NCBI GenBank assembly: GCA_947034885.2
Contig: OX344749.2
Span: 48,885,682 to 48,949,681 of the forward strand
Direction: 5' to 3'
Length of the DNA stretch: 64,000 bases
From: Thuidium tamariscinum
Taxonomy: Eukaryota > Streptophyta > Bryopsida > Hypnales > Thuidiaceae
Below the pieces are notes generated by a model. That model did no database searches and was not told where the DNA came from. It was given only the letters and a program-made list of their open reading frames with translations. Positions 52,100 through 64,000 of the stretch are shown here, in pieces. The translations under genes were made by a program, and so were the position numbers. The stretch's first letter is position 1; each line of letters begins with the position of its first letter.

Positions 52100-53040
52100 A
52101 AGAAAAAAAATTGGAGAAAAATCTGAAAATTCAAGCATAGAAATTTGTAATAGATTTCTATAAGAACGTGTAGAAAAAATTTCATCATCTTTGACTTTGC
52201 ATACCAAAAAACTATAACATTTGAAGTTAGAAAAAAAGATATTTTTTCAACCTTACTTGATAGGCCCTAAAGACTTTTATACCTCCTAGAATGAGATTTT
52301 ACACTACATATGGTTATTTTTTTTACATTTACATCGCGCATCATAAAAGTTACGCACTTCCTAAATTTTAGCCCTCAATAAACAATATTGCATATGCTAT
52401 TTGAAACTAGCCAAGGTGCCAAAAAGGTCAAGGCAACATAACTTTTGATTTGAGCACCCAATTAAAAGAATTACATTTTTACTTAGGGGGTACATATTCT
52501 CACCTTGTTTCAAGTTATGTGGAGCACCTAATAAAAATGACTTCAATGCACCTACCTAGGATCACCTTTGTATGTTCAATGGTCATTTAGTCCTATAAGC
52601 ATTAAGATACTAAATTGTTAAGAATTTAGTTATGGAATTGAAAATTTCCAATCCATTAGTTATAGTGTTGTGATAAACAAACCTACATTCTATGATTTTT
52701 TTTCAAAAATATTGAAAATTGAGTTAATAAAAGACCTCAAAGTTTGTTTTAGGGTAGAGATTTCATAACTACCGACAACCTAAATCTCCTTGTAACTTTC
52801 ATTTTGTCAATAAAAATGGAATGATTTAAAGTTTTCTATGGCATATATAAAAATCTACATATTCAAGGTTCTACTTTTTAATTCTTTGAAAATTAATTTT
52901 TTTGAGTTCCTAAGGAAGCACCAAAATTCCAAAAAGTACATACCATACAATAACTATTTTACCATATTGTCAAAAGTTATGAAAACTGTTGTACCTTACA
53001 TATTGTGAGAAAATTTCAAAGAAAAGAAATTTTTGAGTTT
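52100..53040 (+). mobile_element. eroded copy of the TTAA-type MITE
   Basis: Between about 52620 and 53030 it follows the nested MITE closely: TTTTTCAAAAATATTGAAAA, then CCTCAAAGTTTGTTTTAG, then AATGGAATGATT, in the same order and spacing. Weaker matches reach back to about 52100. Ends are lost. Confidence 0.5.
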
Positions 53041-55792
53041 ATCATGCAAATCTTGGCATAATTAGTGAGATAAAAAGGCTCTTTCTTTCCAAATAGTAAT
53101 GAGACTATAGAGATGGATTGGATGATGATGATAAATTTTTGAATTCATCATACAATTCTTGGCCCAATTAGTAAGTTGAAAAGGCTCTTCCCACCCAATC
53201 TCTTGCATTACAAAGCGGCCTCTTTGGAGGTTCAGTTCTCCCCTAATGAGTAATGATTTTCAACACTCCCAATTTATTTATAGCTCCCCCTATTTTGGTT
53301 TGGGCCTTTGGGGTGAATTGATCCCCTTCTAGTCCCTTGTAAGTCATTCTAGAGGTGTTGGTAAAGAACTAGCTCCATATTTTGTGCTTGATTAAATTTA
53401 TCTCTTACACCTACCCTAGCTAATTTGGTGTCTTTGATTGCAAATAGGAATTCAAAAATTTGCAAATTTTATCATTTGCGAAAAATAAAAAAATTTCAGT
53501 GTTTTCCCTCTAGGACAAACAAGAGGGTCAATTCACCCTAACCTTCTTTCAACAGATGCAAAACTCCAACTTATAACTTTCTATAGTTGAGATGAATTGG
53601 ACCCCTCCCTCGGCCTCTTTAAGTAATTCTAAGAGTGTAAGTAAAACAAAAAGTCCCCTATTTTATGCTTAATTAATTTACCTTGTACACTCCTCCTAGC
53701 TGATTTAAGACCTCTCATTGCAAATACGAATTTAGAATTTACCAAAAAAAATATTTATAAAAAAAAAAAAATCCAGCGTTTTCCCAAGTGGCCGAGCAGG
53801 GGCCGGCCCTTTCTATCAACTGAAGGCGGGTCGGCATTACTGTGAAACAGCTCCCTTCTCCTTCACTTGTACCGTGCAGCAATGGAGATGCCCTATCAAG
53901 TCGCTGTCCCGGTACCTGGGCTGCGCAGTATATACCTTGCATCTAAGGCCTCCCAGCTACCATCTACAGTACACAGCTACACTACCTCCCAAACATTCTC
54001 CCAAACACATACTAATAATAATCGAAATTCACAGAATCCCATACATATTTGATCTTAACTAAGTTAAGCACACGTTTAAATTATTCTGCCTCAATGGTAT
54101 CTGGGCAATGGAATCTGGGCAGGACGGCAGGTCTAACTTATCCTGTGTTCATTTTGCACCAACGAAGCCGAGCGGTGACTTCATTAGCTATCTGAAATTA
54201 GTTACTGTCTGGCCTCCGTGCCTCACTGCCAAAATAGAGTCCTACCTCCTCAAAAGCAGCAGACAAGGCCTGACAATGCAGGCGGGGATTGCCGGTACAA
54301 AGTTTTTCACATGTCAAAAGAAACAAATTTAGTGGCTCTAGCCTCTAGCTAACTTAAATTTAGTTACTGGGAGCCGGCACTCACTCATTTGCCGAACTAC
54401 TGTAGTGACTAAAAGTTTAGTGAGATTAATTGCTGGGTTTTGTCACTGGCAAAGTCGGTAATGGCTTACCCTTTATTGGATTAAGACAAAATGTTTCAAA
54501 AAAATACCGTATTGGGTTTCGCCAAGTGACATTTGTTACCGGGAGTCCCGAGCGGAGTCCTCATTGCCACAGGTCCAAATTGTAATTTGTAGTGCCAGCA
54601 GCAAATTGGTGTTCATTCCAGTAACTGTCGTCTTGCACTGGATTTACGTTCATTTCTGATCTTAACTCCAAGTTTGTGATTTATCAATGATTTTCATCGC
54701 TGAAAGCTGTGATTAGTGTGATACCACGTTTTGTTGCCTTGTCTGTGTAAGTTGCCGTGTCTGAATGAATCTAACGTTAAGAACATTCAGAGAGCTAAAC
54801 TTATCGCTGATTGCTTGATGTAGTACTGGAGGACAGTAATGCCATGAACACTGCATGTGGATCTCCCTTGGGACTTCTAGTCTCACAAATATCATTTCTG
54901 GAATCTTCGGAAACTTACACAGTCGGGTTTGAGTTGTCGATGCTTCAGTTTACAACAACCGGCCTCCGACTATATGTTCAGCATATCGACAGAGGTTACA
55001 AATTAGTAAAACACTCTAGACCTCTTCCATGCTGTTGCGCGCTATTGAAAGCCAAGCCAATCTATGAGCCTAATCAATCATTGGGGTGAAGCCAACATAA
55101 CTTGGAAACGGGTAGAGAACAGGATTGCGAGCAAAGAGGGCAATTAGTGCAAGATATCATGCAAACTCATGCAATCTAAAGCGGGCATCTTGAAAGAGAC
55201 TGAAGTTACGAACTACATAACCGGCCAACCGCTCAACAGCAAGCAAGTTAGTGGATATGATGACAATATGATTGCATCAGAATACAACATTAAGATTTGT
55301 TTGTTTCTGATTGATTGAAGGGCTAACTACGAAGACATGAAAGAGTAATAACTGAATTAAAACCCTGTTCTCTTCTGATATCTGAGAGAGTGGCACATGT
55401 TAGCTTGAACCTGGCATTTCCTGAATGACTAATTTGTAAGGTAAGTTAGAGATTCTAAAACGGTTCAGGCATACTGAATTTTTCAATGAGCCGACAGCAA
55501 ACATTTCACGGAAGGGAAGTTGTCAGAGTCTCATGCCATTCCAACTTCAAAAATTCATAACAAATTCCATAAGAGTCCAATTGAAGTTACAAAATACAGG
55601 AATAAGAACCATGGGCTGAATCCGGGTTCCATGTAGCTTTCAAGAAAAATATTCTGCAAAAGGTGCAGAAAGCCACAAACCTGTCAAATGCTAAACTGTC
55701 TCCTACCATACTACACCAGTCCTCCAAAACTTAAGAATAGTGTCACTGGGATCAACATTCATGCATGATCGATGTTGTACGTCACATCTTAC

Positions 55793-56057
55793 CAAAATTC
55801 TCCCATCTCGTCTTCCAGAGCGTCATGACTAACTTGGAATTGGCAGAATAAATCTTCAACATACAAGGACTCGCATTCTATGCTGTCCCACGTGGCGGTT
55901 GAGAGCACAACCCAGCATGTGGGGTCAGCAGAGGATGCAACACCTTGGACATTGCATAGGCCTTCATCCTTAACTTGCCGCTGCAGAATTGAATTGCTCG
56001 CCACCAGTCGCCAATAAACATCTCCGGTCCCCAAGTACAGGAGGACTTCAGAACTAA
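55793..56057 (-). other. candidate internal exon of an unrecognised gene
   Basis: On the minus strand an acceptor-like TGTAATTAG is followed by an open frame (LLYLGTGDVYWRLVASN ... DALEDEMGEF) and closes at a donor-like TTTTG|GTAAGA. The residue mix is protein-like, with several tryptophans and acidic clusters. The family is not recognised, and partner exons were not found. Confidence 0.25.
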
Positions 56058-56439
56058 TTACAACTTCGCTCAACTAATTACAACTCCGCTTTAAGCTTTA
56101 AACACTCGGAACCGACTAGCTAGACTGACTAATACCGTCTAGATAATCCGGGTTTCGCTCTAGCCCAGACAGTCGACTAACTGGTACCCAGGTACTCGAC
56201 TAATGGTGACACGACGGAATTCATAAACTTTTGCAGGTTCTTCACCAGACGAAGAAACCTTACGCGAGCTACAATTCAAGTTAATTGCACCCGATTATCG
56301 CTAATTAAATTATGCCGGAGGCTTAAGAACCACTGGTAAGTGCCGAGGCCTGAAGCTAGCCTGCTTAGGTACGCAGTTAGAAGAGGCATCCTGTACGCCA
56401 GGAGGATGCTTATCGAGCTTCTCATAATTCACTCTAATG

Positions 56440-56822
56440 AATGGTCGACCGCTAGTATCAAACAAGCTAGAGAGAGGATTCAAATTCTGGTGCTTCTTTG
56501 GAACAGGCGCACATTAAGAGACTCAATCTGTTCGTTGAAAGCCTCACATCAAAGTGCACGAGACAGTGCGACAGTACGTACGAGTGACACTGACAGACTA
56601 ACTACGTACCCTCGTTGTCTAGACAAAGCCCTCCCTGAGTGACCAATCATTCTAGTTCCACTGATAGCAGTTCTAATTAATTCACCCCCATGAATGACTA
56701 CGAGTATCATACAAGAGATCTAGAAATAACTCTAATTCTTTATCGGAACCAACATACATTAAGAGCGTAATCTAGCACAATCAAAGTCCACAAGACAATG
56801 AGAGTGACACAGGAACTACATG
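56440..56822 (+). repeat. diverged tandem duplication
   Basis: Segments about 56440-56610 and 56690-56822 share, in order, GTATCA, ACATTAAGAG, TCAAAGT-CAC-AGACA and GAGTGACAC. Similarity is moderate with small gaps. Confidence 0.45.
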
Positions 56823-57260
56823 TATGGAACCCGGTAGAGGACAACTGACCACGAGGATCATGAACAACAAAAACTCACTTCGTGGAAACTTGAATCCCAA
56901 AGCCCCGAAGACACAAAGTCCCGAGGCTCTTCGTAAATTAGAGGAAAGACTGCAAGCTAGAACGAGCCCCGCCAATATCGCCGACAACCAAAACTGCACT
57001 GAAACTCGTATCCCGATCCGAAATTCGCGAGTTTCGCAGAACCTCAACAAGCCCAGCAGCAGCAGTGTCTCCAGATTGAGGCGATTGAAGCTGGGCAGTG
57101 GAGGAAGAACCCGAGCAGGAAGAGTTGAAGGAGGTGCTGTCTGAGAAGAATGGTGATGAGCTTGGGAATTTAAGGCTGAGAGCATCAAGCTGAGGGACAA
57201 CAGACTGAGTCCTCAAGGCTGGCCTGCCCTTTTTCTTAGGGCCCCCGGGGGACAGGCCGG

Positions 57261-59570
57261 TATTATTATTATTTTTTAAATTTAAAAACTCTTTGGTTTT
57301 CTAGTTGCAAAAGAAAAGTAATGTTTTTTGTAATTCTTTTTGCATACCGGATTTCATGACTTCTGGCTGAGGTCTCAAGTTCACTCTCTGGAGTGCCGTC
57401 TGGCTGGTGCTTTCAGTTTTCCCGTGCTCGAAGTAACTGGGGTAAAAGTTTTGATGATTGGCTTTCTTATCTTGGAGCTGGAGAGGGAGAGCTTTCCTGC
57501 TCCATCACACTTCCATCCAAAAGCTTGGGACACTGGAATAATTACAGTAGTGAAGTTTGTTGTTATTTGTTAAGAAGAAGCTACAATAGGGGAGTCGCTC
57601 CAATCTGATTGAAAGTGAAGTGGGATGCTCAACTATCCCAGGTATACACCTCTGTAATGAGTCGCTAATAGCAACTAAGCATAGTTTTCAACAATCATAA
57701 TCACTTTCATTGGATCTCATTGGGAACTGAAAGACAATTCAAACACACTTTAGCATGCATTATTTGAGCATCGTATGCATAATTTCTGATTTTTCAAAGT
57801 ATTGTCTTGAGATGCACCAAAAACACAGTCAAATAGTAGGTTTTTATAGACTCTCATGTTTTGATTATGATGCTTATTGGTTCAAATGTAGGTATCACAT
57901 TTGAAACATTAATTGTTGATGATAGGTATATATATATATCTTTGGACTCATGGACCTTTGGAAGCAAATGATATCACGATGACATGATCCTACATTATTA
58001 GAAAAAAAATAGTCCCTAATCTCCCTATCGGCTACCATTAGGTGGTTATTGGAGTCTAACTACAATGTGTTTCCTTATTATTAGCTTTTTGGGTACTTTT
58101 ATAGTAGTCAACATCAAATTTTGGAGAGGGATTTCAAATTCTGGTTTTGGTATTTGTTGCTTTACAAAGCTAGAAACTACAAAGCTATGATTGAAGTTTT
58201 GTCACCTTAAAGAATTCAACCTTTATCGTGATAAAAAATTTAAGATGCTCAAACTCTTGTCTTTTTATTTGTTTCAATAAAATTAATTGTAAAAATTTCA
58301 CTTGACAAAAAGTATTTGTCTTCCTAGAAAGCAATTAGAATTTAAAGAAACAAGTTCTAGTGCCTTGACCTGAAGCCCATTCATAGTTGTATGAGTCATT
58401 GGGTATTACGTTTAAAACTTACTAATACAACCTTCTCTAAAATGACCTTGTAGATATTGTATAGACTTGCCTATAAGCCAATTCATACTCTATTTATACT
58501 TTTATATTCACAACAACAATACATTTGCATATATGACATTTATTAATTTAGACCATCCTAATTCAACTATAGAGACAATGAGTTTGGCTTCTTGTTTGCG
58601 TAGAATCTCATTTTGTAGTTTGTACATTAAAAAACAAGTTTAGAATCCATGGTTTTTTTTAATATATGATATTTTTTTATATTGTTAAATATAATGATTA
58701 AACAATGAACACTACTCATGACATTTTTACATGCCATGTAATGTTTCACAAACAAAGTAGGAATATTATAAGTCCATAATCCATGCAAGTACAAAAAATG
58801 GTTTCAATATACCTATCTTTAATATCTTGTCATTACACCATAGTCCATGGAATGATAAGAGCAAGTACATTGAAACCGTTTATAGTATTGGCATTAATTA
58901 TAGTATTCCTACCTTGCAATATTTACAAAATGTAGAGAACTTTGACTTCTTTAATCTTTATCACAATTATTAATTTATTATTTTAGGACTATATATAGGC
59001 AATCAAACTAAAGTGATCATAGTGTACTAAATGCTTCACTAGAAAGTATGCGTTAAAATAATTAGATAATATTTAATTATTGCATTCTTTTCATCATTTG
59101 AACTTTCATGTCTTTGTTTTGCAACTAAAAATATTCAACACAAATCAAGATACTTTAATAATAGGTACCATATTCAAATCCTTATTTGGATCATTTTTAG
59201 GTGTAGTTCTTTTCATGTAGTGTATAGAATTCAAAAGATTTATTATAGCCATCTATAAATTAAAGGCCACATGCAACATATTTTGATGATAAAAATTTCA
59301 CTTATATAAAATTCTTTAATGTTCAGAGGCTTATCAAATGTTACTATTTCAAATTTGGCCCTATACTCTTAATGAAGAAAATAGATGGTGGAATAGACAA
59401 GCATATTTGGCTACATAAATGAAACTATTATAGACTATAAGATGCCTTTGTTGGAATAGTGGTTTTAAATTGATGCTCTTGTTCACTTCAAATTATAAAA
59501 GCTATTACAAGACCTATAACCAAAGTAGTTGATGTTGGAATAGTGGTTTTAAATTGATGCTCTTGTTTAC
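57261..59570. other. AT-rich intergenic DNA
   Basis: No gene recognised. A 42-bp unit (59450-59491) recurs at 59534-59575 with one mismatch, a period of 84 bp. The patch 57350-57610 keeps slightly higher GC but no domain. Confidence 0.5.
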
Positions 59571-59579
59571 TTCAAGACC

Positions 59580-60415
59580 TTATTTTGTCTAAAGACACTC
59601 AAAACTACCATTTCTATCTATGATTTGCAAGGTATAAAACTTTTAGAACTTTGTTTTTTTTACAAATGAAACCATAAGATCTTGCACTAGACTTGAATAG
59701 AAATTTGTGGAAGAAATTTCAAAATTTTTGACCATATAGAGTGCAAGATATTTGTGTTTTTTAAGAATTAAAGACGTTTTTTCTTGTACTTCACCTAATT
59801 AGATTACTTGACTTTGAATCTCTTTAATTCAAAATTTTTGAACTATTCTTTTGAATTAGATTTCTTTTCTGAAGGGTTGATTTGAGGATTTGGAAAAAAA
59901 ATTTAGGAGCATAAGCTTAATTTCCATTTTTGAGAAAATTAGTAAGCAAAATAAACCATATAGAATGTTTTTTGAAAAATTGGGAAAATTGAGTTAAAAA
60001 AAGAATCACATAAGTTATTTTTTCAAAGAAGTAGATGTGTTTGTTGCCCAAAGACTAAAGAGACTCTCTATTACTTTTTCACCACTAGTCCAAATAGAAT
60101 GAATAAATCCTTTCTGATAAGACAAAAGTCAAAACATTTCATATAATGAAAAAAACAAAGAATTCTTTTTGTTTTGTGATTTTATTGAAGTATCAACAAA
60201 CTCCATTTTGAAGTTTAGATAATATAATTTTTTCTCCCAAGAATTAATTGAAATAAAATTTATATTTCCATAAACCTAATTTGTTTTCTTATCTTCAATA
60301 TAAATTTAGCAAAATCATGCCCAAAATTAGGATTATAGAAATTTGCCCAAACATTCAAGTGTCCCCTAGTCTTTCCAAAGCTGGTAGACACTTGATCCTT
60401 TAATTAGGGGTTGGG
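59580..60415 (+). mobile_element. eroded copy of the TTAA-type MITE
   Basis: In the order of the nested MITE it shows ACTCAAAACTACCATTTCTA, then GAAGAAATTTCAAAATTTTTGACC, then GTGCAAGATATTTGTGTTTT, and closes near AATTAGGGGTT at about 60405. Strongly diverged; no TTAA pair is left. Confidence 0.5.
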
Positions 60416-60811
60416 GATAAAAACATGAAAGACCAATCAATTTTTGTAGCATTTGCATACTATGACCTTTTGAAAAAAATATTTAAAAATAAGATAAAAT
60501 ATGGATAATTAGCATAATAATGCCAATAGCATGTTACCAAAATTTGAGACCTAAAAAAATTTAGATTCAAAGTTATTGACAAAATAGATTGACACTATTT
60601 TTGAAGAAAATAGACACTTTGATGTTTTAGTTCGCAAAAAATAGTAAATTTTTTTTTCAAGAAATTGAAAATTGAAAATTTGGGAGAACTTTATGGTGAA
60701 GATATTTCACAAAAAGATTGATCTTAGAACCATCTTCAATGTTCAAAAGTCCATGTACAAGCCTACAAGGGAGTCCTATTAGCAATTTAGCACACATGTA
60801 GAAGACATAAA

Positions 60812-61544
60812 GGGTCATTGCAAGAAAGACCGACCGATTTATGTAGCGTTTTTCACAGTACTGCTGAAATTTTTGGGAGTACTGTATAATTAGAAAAACA
60901 ATTTTTAAAAAATGTAAGAAATATGTTTTATGTATATACCTCTAAGAAGAAGGTACCCTAAGAAGGAAAAGTGTAGAAAAATTCTCTAAGTAGGAGAACT
61001 AGAAAAGTGCAAATTTTCATGAAAATGGGTACTTTGACATTTTAATTTGTAAAAAATAGGAAAAAGAATTTTTTTTAAAACTAAAAATTGGAAATTGGAG
61101 AGAACTTTATGATGAAGAGATTTCACCAAAAGAATGATCTCAAAACCATCTTAAATGTTCAAAAGTATGCGTGCAAGGGAGGCCTGTTTGCGCACATGTA
61201 GAGCAAAGAGAATAATGATTTTTGAGATTTACTTTGGTAGAAACATGCCTTCCTAGTATGGGAATAGGCCACAAAAATTTCAGCTTTAGATCATCAATTT
61301 TGGATGCTCCCCAGTACTAAAAACCCCTAATCCGCAAAGTGTGACAAATTAGCTTAATTGAAATTTAATTATAAAATGATTTTTGAAAATTTCTGAAAAA
61401 TAAGTAAATTGATTTTTGTCATATCAGACATCTTTAGTCAAAATTTCAAGTTAATATGGTTCATAATTTAAAAGTTATTATCGATAACAACTCCGTCATT
61501 CAAAGTGTGACGCAAAATAGTACCAGTCTTTCTTGCAATCACCC
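60812..61544 (+). mobile_element. non-autonomous TIR transposon (family 1, copy D)
   Basis: Ends are GGGTCATTGCAAGAAAGACC and GTCTTTCTTGCAATCACCC; length 733 bp. TAAA flanks both ends and may be the target duplication. No coding frame. Confidence 0.7.
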
Positions 61545-61548
61545 TAAA

Positions 61549-61885
61549 ATAATTATTTTTAAAACTTTCTTTGGTAGGCACATCCTTGCCTAGTGTGGAA
61601 ATGGACCCCTAAAATTTTAGCTCTAGATCATTGATTATGGGTACTCCCCAATTAATGCTAAAAACTTCTAAATTGCAAAGTGTAACAAATTAGCTTAATT
61701 TAAAATTAATTTGAAGACACTTATTCAAATTTTCTCAAAAACAAGGTTTCCAATATATATGACCAAATTCACCTTCAATAAAAATTTCGAAGACATTTAA
61801 CATAAACTCCAAAAGTCATGGCCAATGACAACTCCAACACTTCAAGTTGTGACATAATACAGTACTAGTCTTTCATGCTTATACT
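61549..61885 (+). repeat. tandem diverged copy of the right half of transposon copy D
   Basis: It repeats about 61215-61545 in direct orientation: TTTCTTTGGTAGGCACAT, then CTCTAGATCATTGAT, then TGTAACAAATTAGCTTAATT, and ends CAGTACTAGTCTTTCATGC. The terminal inverted repeat of this second copy is degraded. Confidence 0.65.
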
Positions 61886-62044
61886 CTTGATTAAAGATAG
61901 AATTGATCACATCTAAGGTAGGTACCCTCAATTGCACCATTGATCCAAAACTGCCATTGTTCAAGTCTCAATTTGTACATCTCTAGAATCAACACATACC
62001 TATGCAAAAGAACTAAATGATTTTGAAACCTCTACCAAAACCAA

Positions 62045-62170
62045 AAAAAATTCCTTCCTTTGTAACTTTTGCAATCCGTATCCAAACGTTGCGTTCTTTG
62101 GTGCATTGAAAACTCCTTTCCCGCACCAACAAGATGAAAATGGAAGTTTGACCATTCTAATACCAGTAAC
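62045..62170 (+). repeat. dispersed repeat shared with 1515-1650
   Basis: Second member of the pair described at 1515-1650. Confidence 0.6.
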
Positions 62171-62960
62171 TACGTCAAAAGTGGCGTTTTTTCAGGGTGC
62201 CCACCTGATACGCCCTACCAGTTCTTCGCCTCTTCCAACAATCATGGCCTCTGGCTTTTCAGTGTAGGTGAGCATTACAAGCCATCGGAACAAAAGCAGG
62301 CTGGGTCACAGTTTTTAAATTTCTACAGACCTCGGGTTGTAAATGATGGTTTGATTTCTTTTTTATTAATCGTGGGAAAGTGCCGCTTTTCGAGAATTAT
62401 CCAAATCTACGTGGGATTGCACGGAAGCAGCAAGTCATCATGCAGGGAGTCCCGCGAAATGCGCGCCGGCTCCTGTGCCGAGTTTAGAGTACCGGTACTT
62501 ATGGATTGATAATGCACCCATCATGCCTGCCTGCCTGGGGTGCCTGAATTGCAGAAAAATACTGGAAATTCGATCCGTACCGGAGGAATGCCCATCGATG
62601 GCAGGGGTGCCGATCGAACTGCCGATAACTGGAGCCTGCGCAGTAATTAATAACCTGCTCTCATTTAACAATATGGAAGTTATTGGCAATCGGCAGGCTC
62701 CCCAAAACTGCCTGGATTGACCGACCGCAGGATGGAGATTCCTGGCCCATCGAAGGTTGGCTCGGTGTTCCCGTCGGAGCAGGTCCGACGGGAAAGGGAT
62801 CGAATCGATCGACCGGATGGCGGGATGATAAGAAGTTGGAATTGAAGAAGATACGGAGTAGAAAGATAGAAGCAGAAGATTTACAAGTCCTCTTTTTGGC
62901 GGGTGTGAATCACATGGGGAGGAGAAGAAGAACAGAATCCGACTCCTTTCATGAGTAGGT
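62171..62960. other. GC-richer island, possible gene start or remnant
   Basis: GC content rises from about 62170 to 62960 and then falls. Open frames of about 80-90 codons exist on both strands, but none shows a recognisable domain. The composition resembles the 5' regions of the genes in this window. No exon continuing to the right was identified. Confidence 0.3.
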
Positions 62961-63978
62961 CGGTTGATGGGTGAGACGGAACAACAAGAATTCTTCTGCT
63001 TTTGGTGAGATTGGTGAGAAGAAGGGGAAAGAATTCTTACTAACTAAAGGGATACCCAACTTGGAGAGTGCAGCCAATTCCAAGCAAAGCTTGGAAAGTG
63101 TTTTTTCCTTCATTTCAAGGTTGGGCCAATAAAAGCATGATCCATGTCCCAAAGTAGTAAGCAAGAGAGTAGGAAGTAGTGATTGGAAAGTATTTAGTTT
63201 ATGATTGGAATTGGAAGAGTCTAGATATTCATTAGTTATTAGTCTAAAGTCTAAACAACTTTTTGACTTCCAAAAATCACAATAATTTCAATTTTGGAAA
63301 TAAAATTCTAAAAAATTTGTAGCCCTTGCTTTTCCTATCTTCTTATTTAGCGGAAATTTCACTTGCTTCATAGTTCATACTGATTACGATCTGCTGAAAA
63401 TTGCTTAAATGATGGACTATGGATACCTCTACTACTCTACTTTAGTCATTGTATGGATTGATGGGAATCAAGACATTGTATATTTGAGATTCTATCCTAT
63501 ACTAAAAGTGAGTATTTCAGGTAAGTGAATAGATCTCAGGCACACTTCACACCATGGCCAAAGGTCTTGATTCTAAAAGCCCATTAATTTCCAACAATTT
63601 GATTTCTAAAAACCAACAAGAATTTGAGAATCAAGTTGATGGAAATGAAGGTTGCCTATTTGCCTTTTCACCTCTATCTATAGTGTAAACTTTAAAGTGT
63701 GCTTTGAGCATATACATAGCATACATTAGATGACATTTGGGGCAATGGAAAGACCATTTTAGGGTTGTTCTACAAGCTATGAACTAATGTACTTCGAATC
63801 AAAACATAAAATAATTAAAAAATGATTAGTTTTTTTAAAAATATTAAAAATAATTAAAATAAAACTAAAAGTAATTACATGATAACTAAAATTTGATTAA
63901 TTAATATCATTTGATGTAGCAATCACTTGACTCCTTGTCACATTTTTTATGTGGTGAAGACGTGAAGTTACCAATCAT
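62961..63978. other. AT-rich intergenic DNA
   Basis: Nothing recognisable beyond A/T-rich runs. Confidence 0.5.
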
Positions 63979-64000
63979 GGATGATTGCAAGAAACACTTG
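63979..64000 (+). mobile_element. left end of a family 1 TIR transposon cut by the window edge
   Basis: GGATGATTGCAAGAAACAC matches the left end of copy C (50952), then the window ends. Confidence 0.55.

Larger units (their letters stand above)
53780..57260. other. GC-richer island, possible decayed or unrecognised gene
   Basis: Composition shifts abruptly near 53775 and back near 57255, standing out from AT-rich DNA on both sides. No domain is recognised. On the minus strand 55793-56057 looks like an internal exon (listed). On the plus strand 56824-57144 and an overlapping frame to about 57190 read as charged, Ser-rich and coiled-coil-like sequence (EELKEVLSEKNGDELGNL). No full gene model could be built. 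Confidence 0.35.

Noticed and set aside
1-64000. LTR, retrovirus-like or capsid-bearing elements, CRISPR arrays, rRNA or tRNA genes
   Set aside because: No long terminal direct repeats, no polyprotein-like frames, no spaced identical repeats and no recognisable RNA gene cores were seen by eye. A tRNA or profile search was not possible here.

Overview
The window looks like nuclear DNA of a land plant, probably a non-seed plant such as a bryophyte. The evidence is plant-type vacuolar H+-ATPase subunit a with 16 short GT-AG introns, a PX-PH type phospholipase D (zeta class), and GC-rich genes set in very AT-rich, repeat-filled DNA. The clade is an inference; no organelle, rRNA or tRNA marker was seen.

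Layout. 1-6.35 kb is AT-rich intergenic DNA with old repeats. 6.72-12.83 kb (+) holds a phospholipase D zeta gene; its inferred first intron contains a relic of V-ATPase subunit a exon 1. 14.6-16.3 kb is a TIR transposon carrying a nested TTAA-flanked MITE. 17.70-24.46 kb and 33.42-40.18 kb are two arms (6766 bp each) of a near-perfect inverted repeat. Each arm holds a complete 17-exon V-ATPase subunit a gene of 821 codons; the genes are head to head and point outward, with about 9 kb of AT-rich spacer between them. From 40.2 kb to the end the DNA is AT-rich with further copies of the two transposon families and two islands of higher GC (53.8-57.26 kb and 62.1-62.96 kb) that may be gene remnants or gene starts.

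Main point. The two V-ATPase genes are almost identical through exons and introns (one intronic substitution noticed), yet the sequences just outside the arms are clearly homologous but strongly diverged. That mosaic suggests an old inverted duplication whose gene bodies were recently homogenised, or re-copied, while the promoters were not. At the left copy the junction leaves a second, diverged copy of the 5' leader beside the homogenised one. With the exon-1 relic at 8 kb there are three V-ATPase subunit a derived loci here.

Function. Subunit a is the membrane part of the proton pump that acidifies vacuole and endomembranes; PLD zeta makes phosphatidic acid. Both act on endomembranes, but nothing in the sequence shows they work together. 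No retrovirus-like, LTR or capsid-bearing element was recognised.
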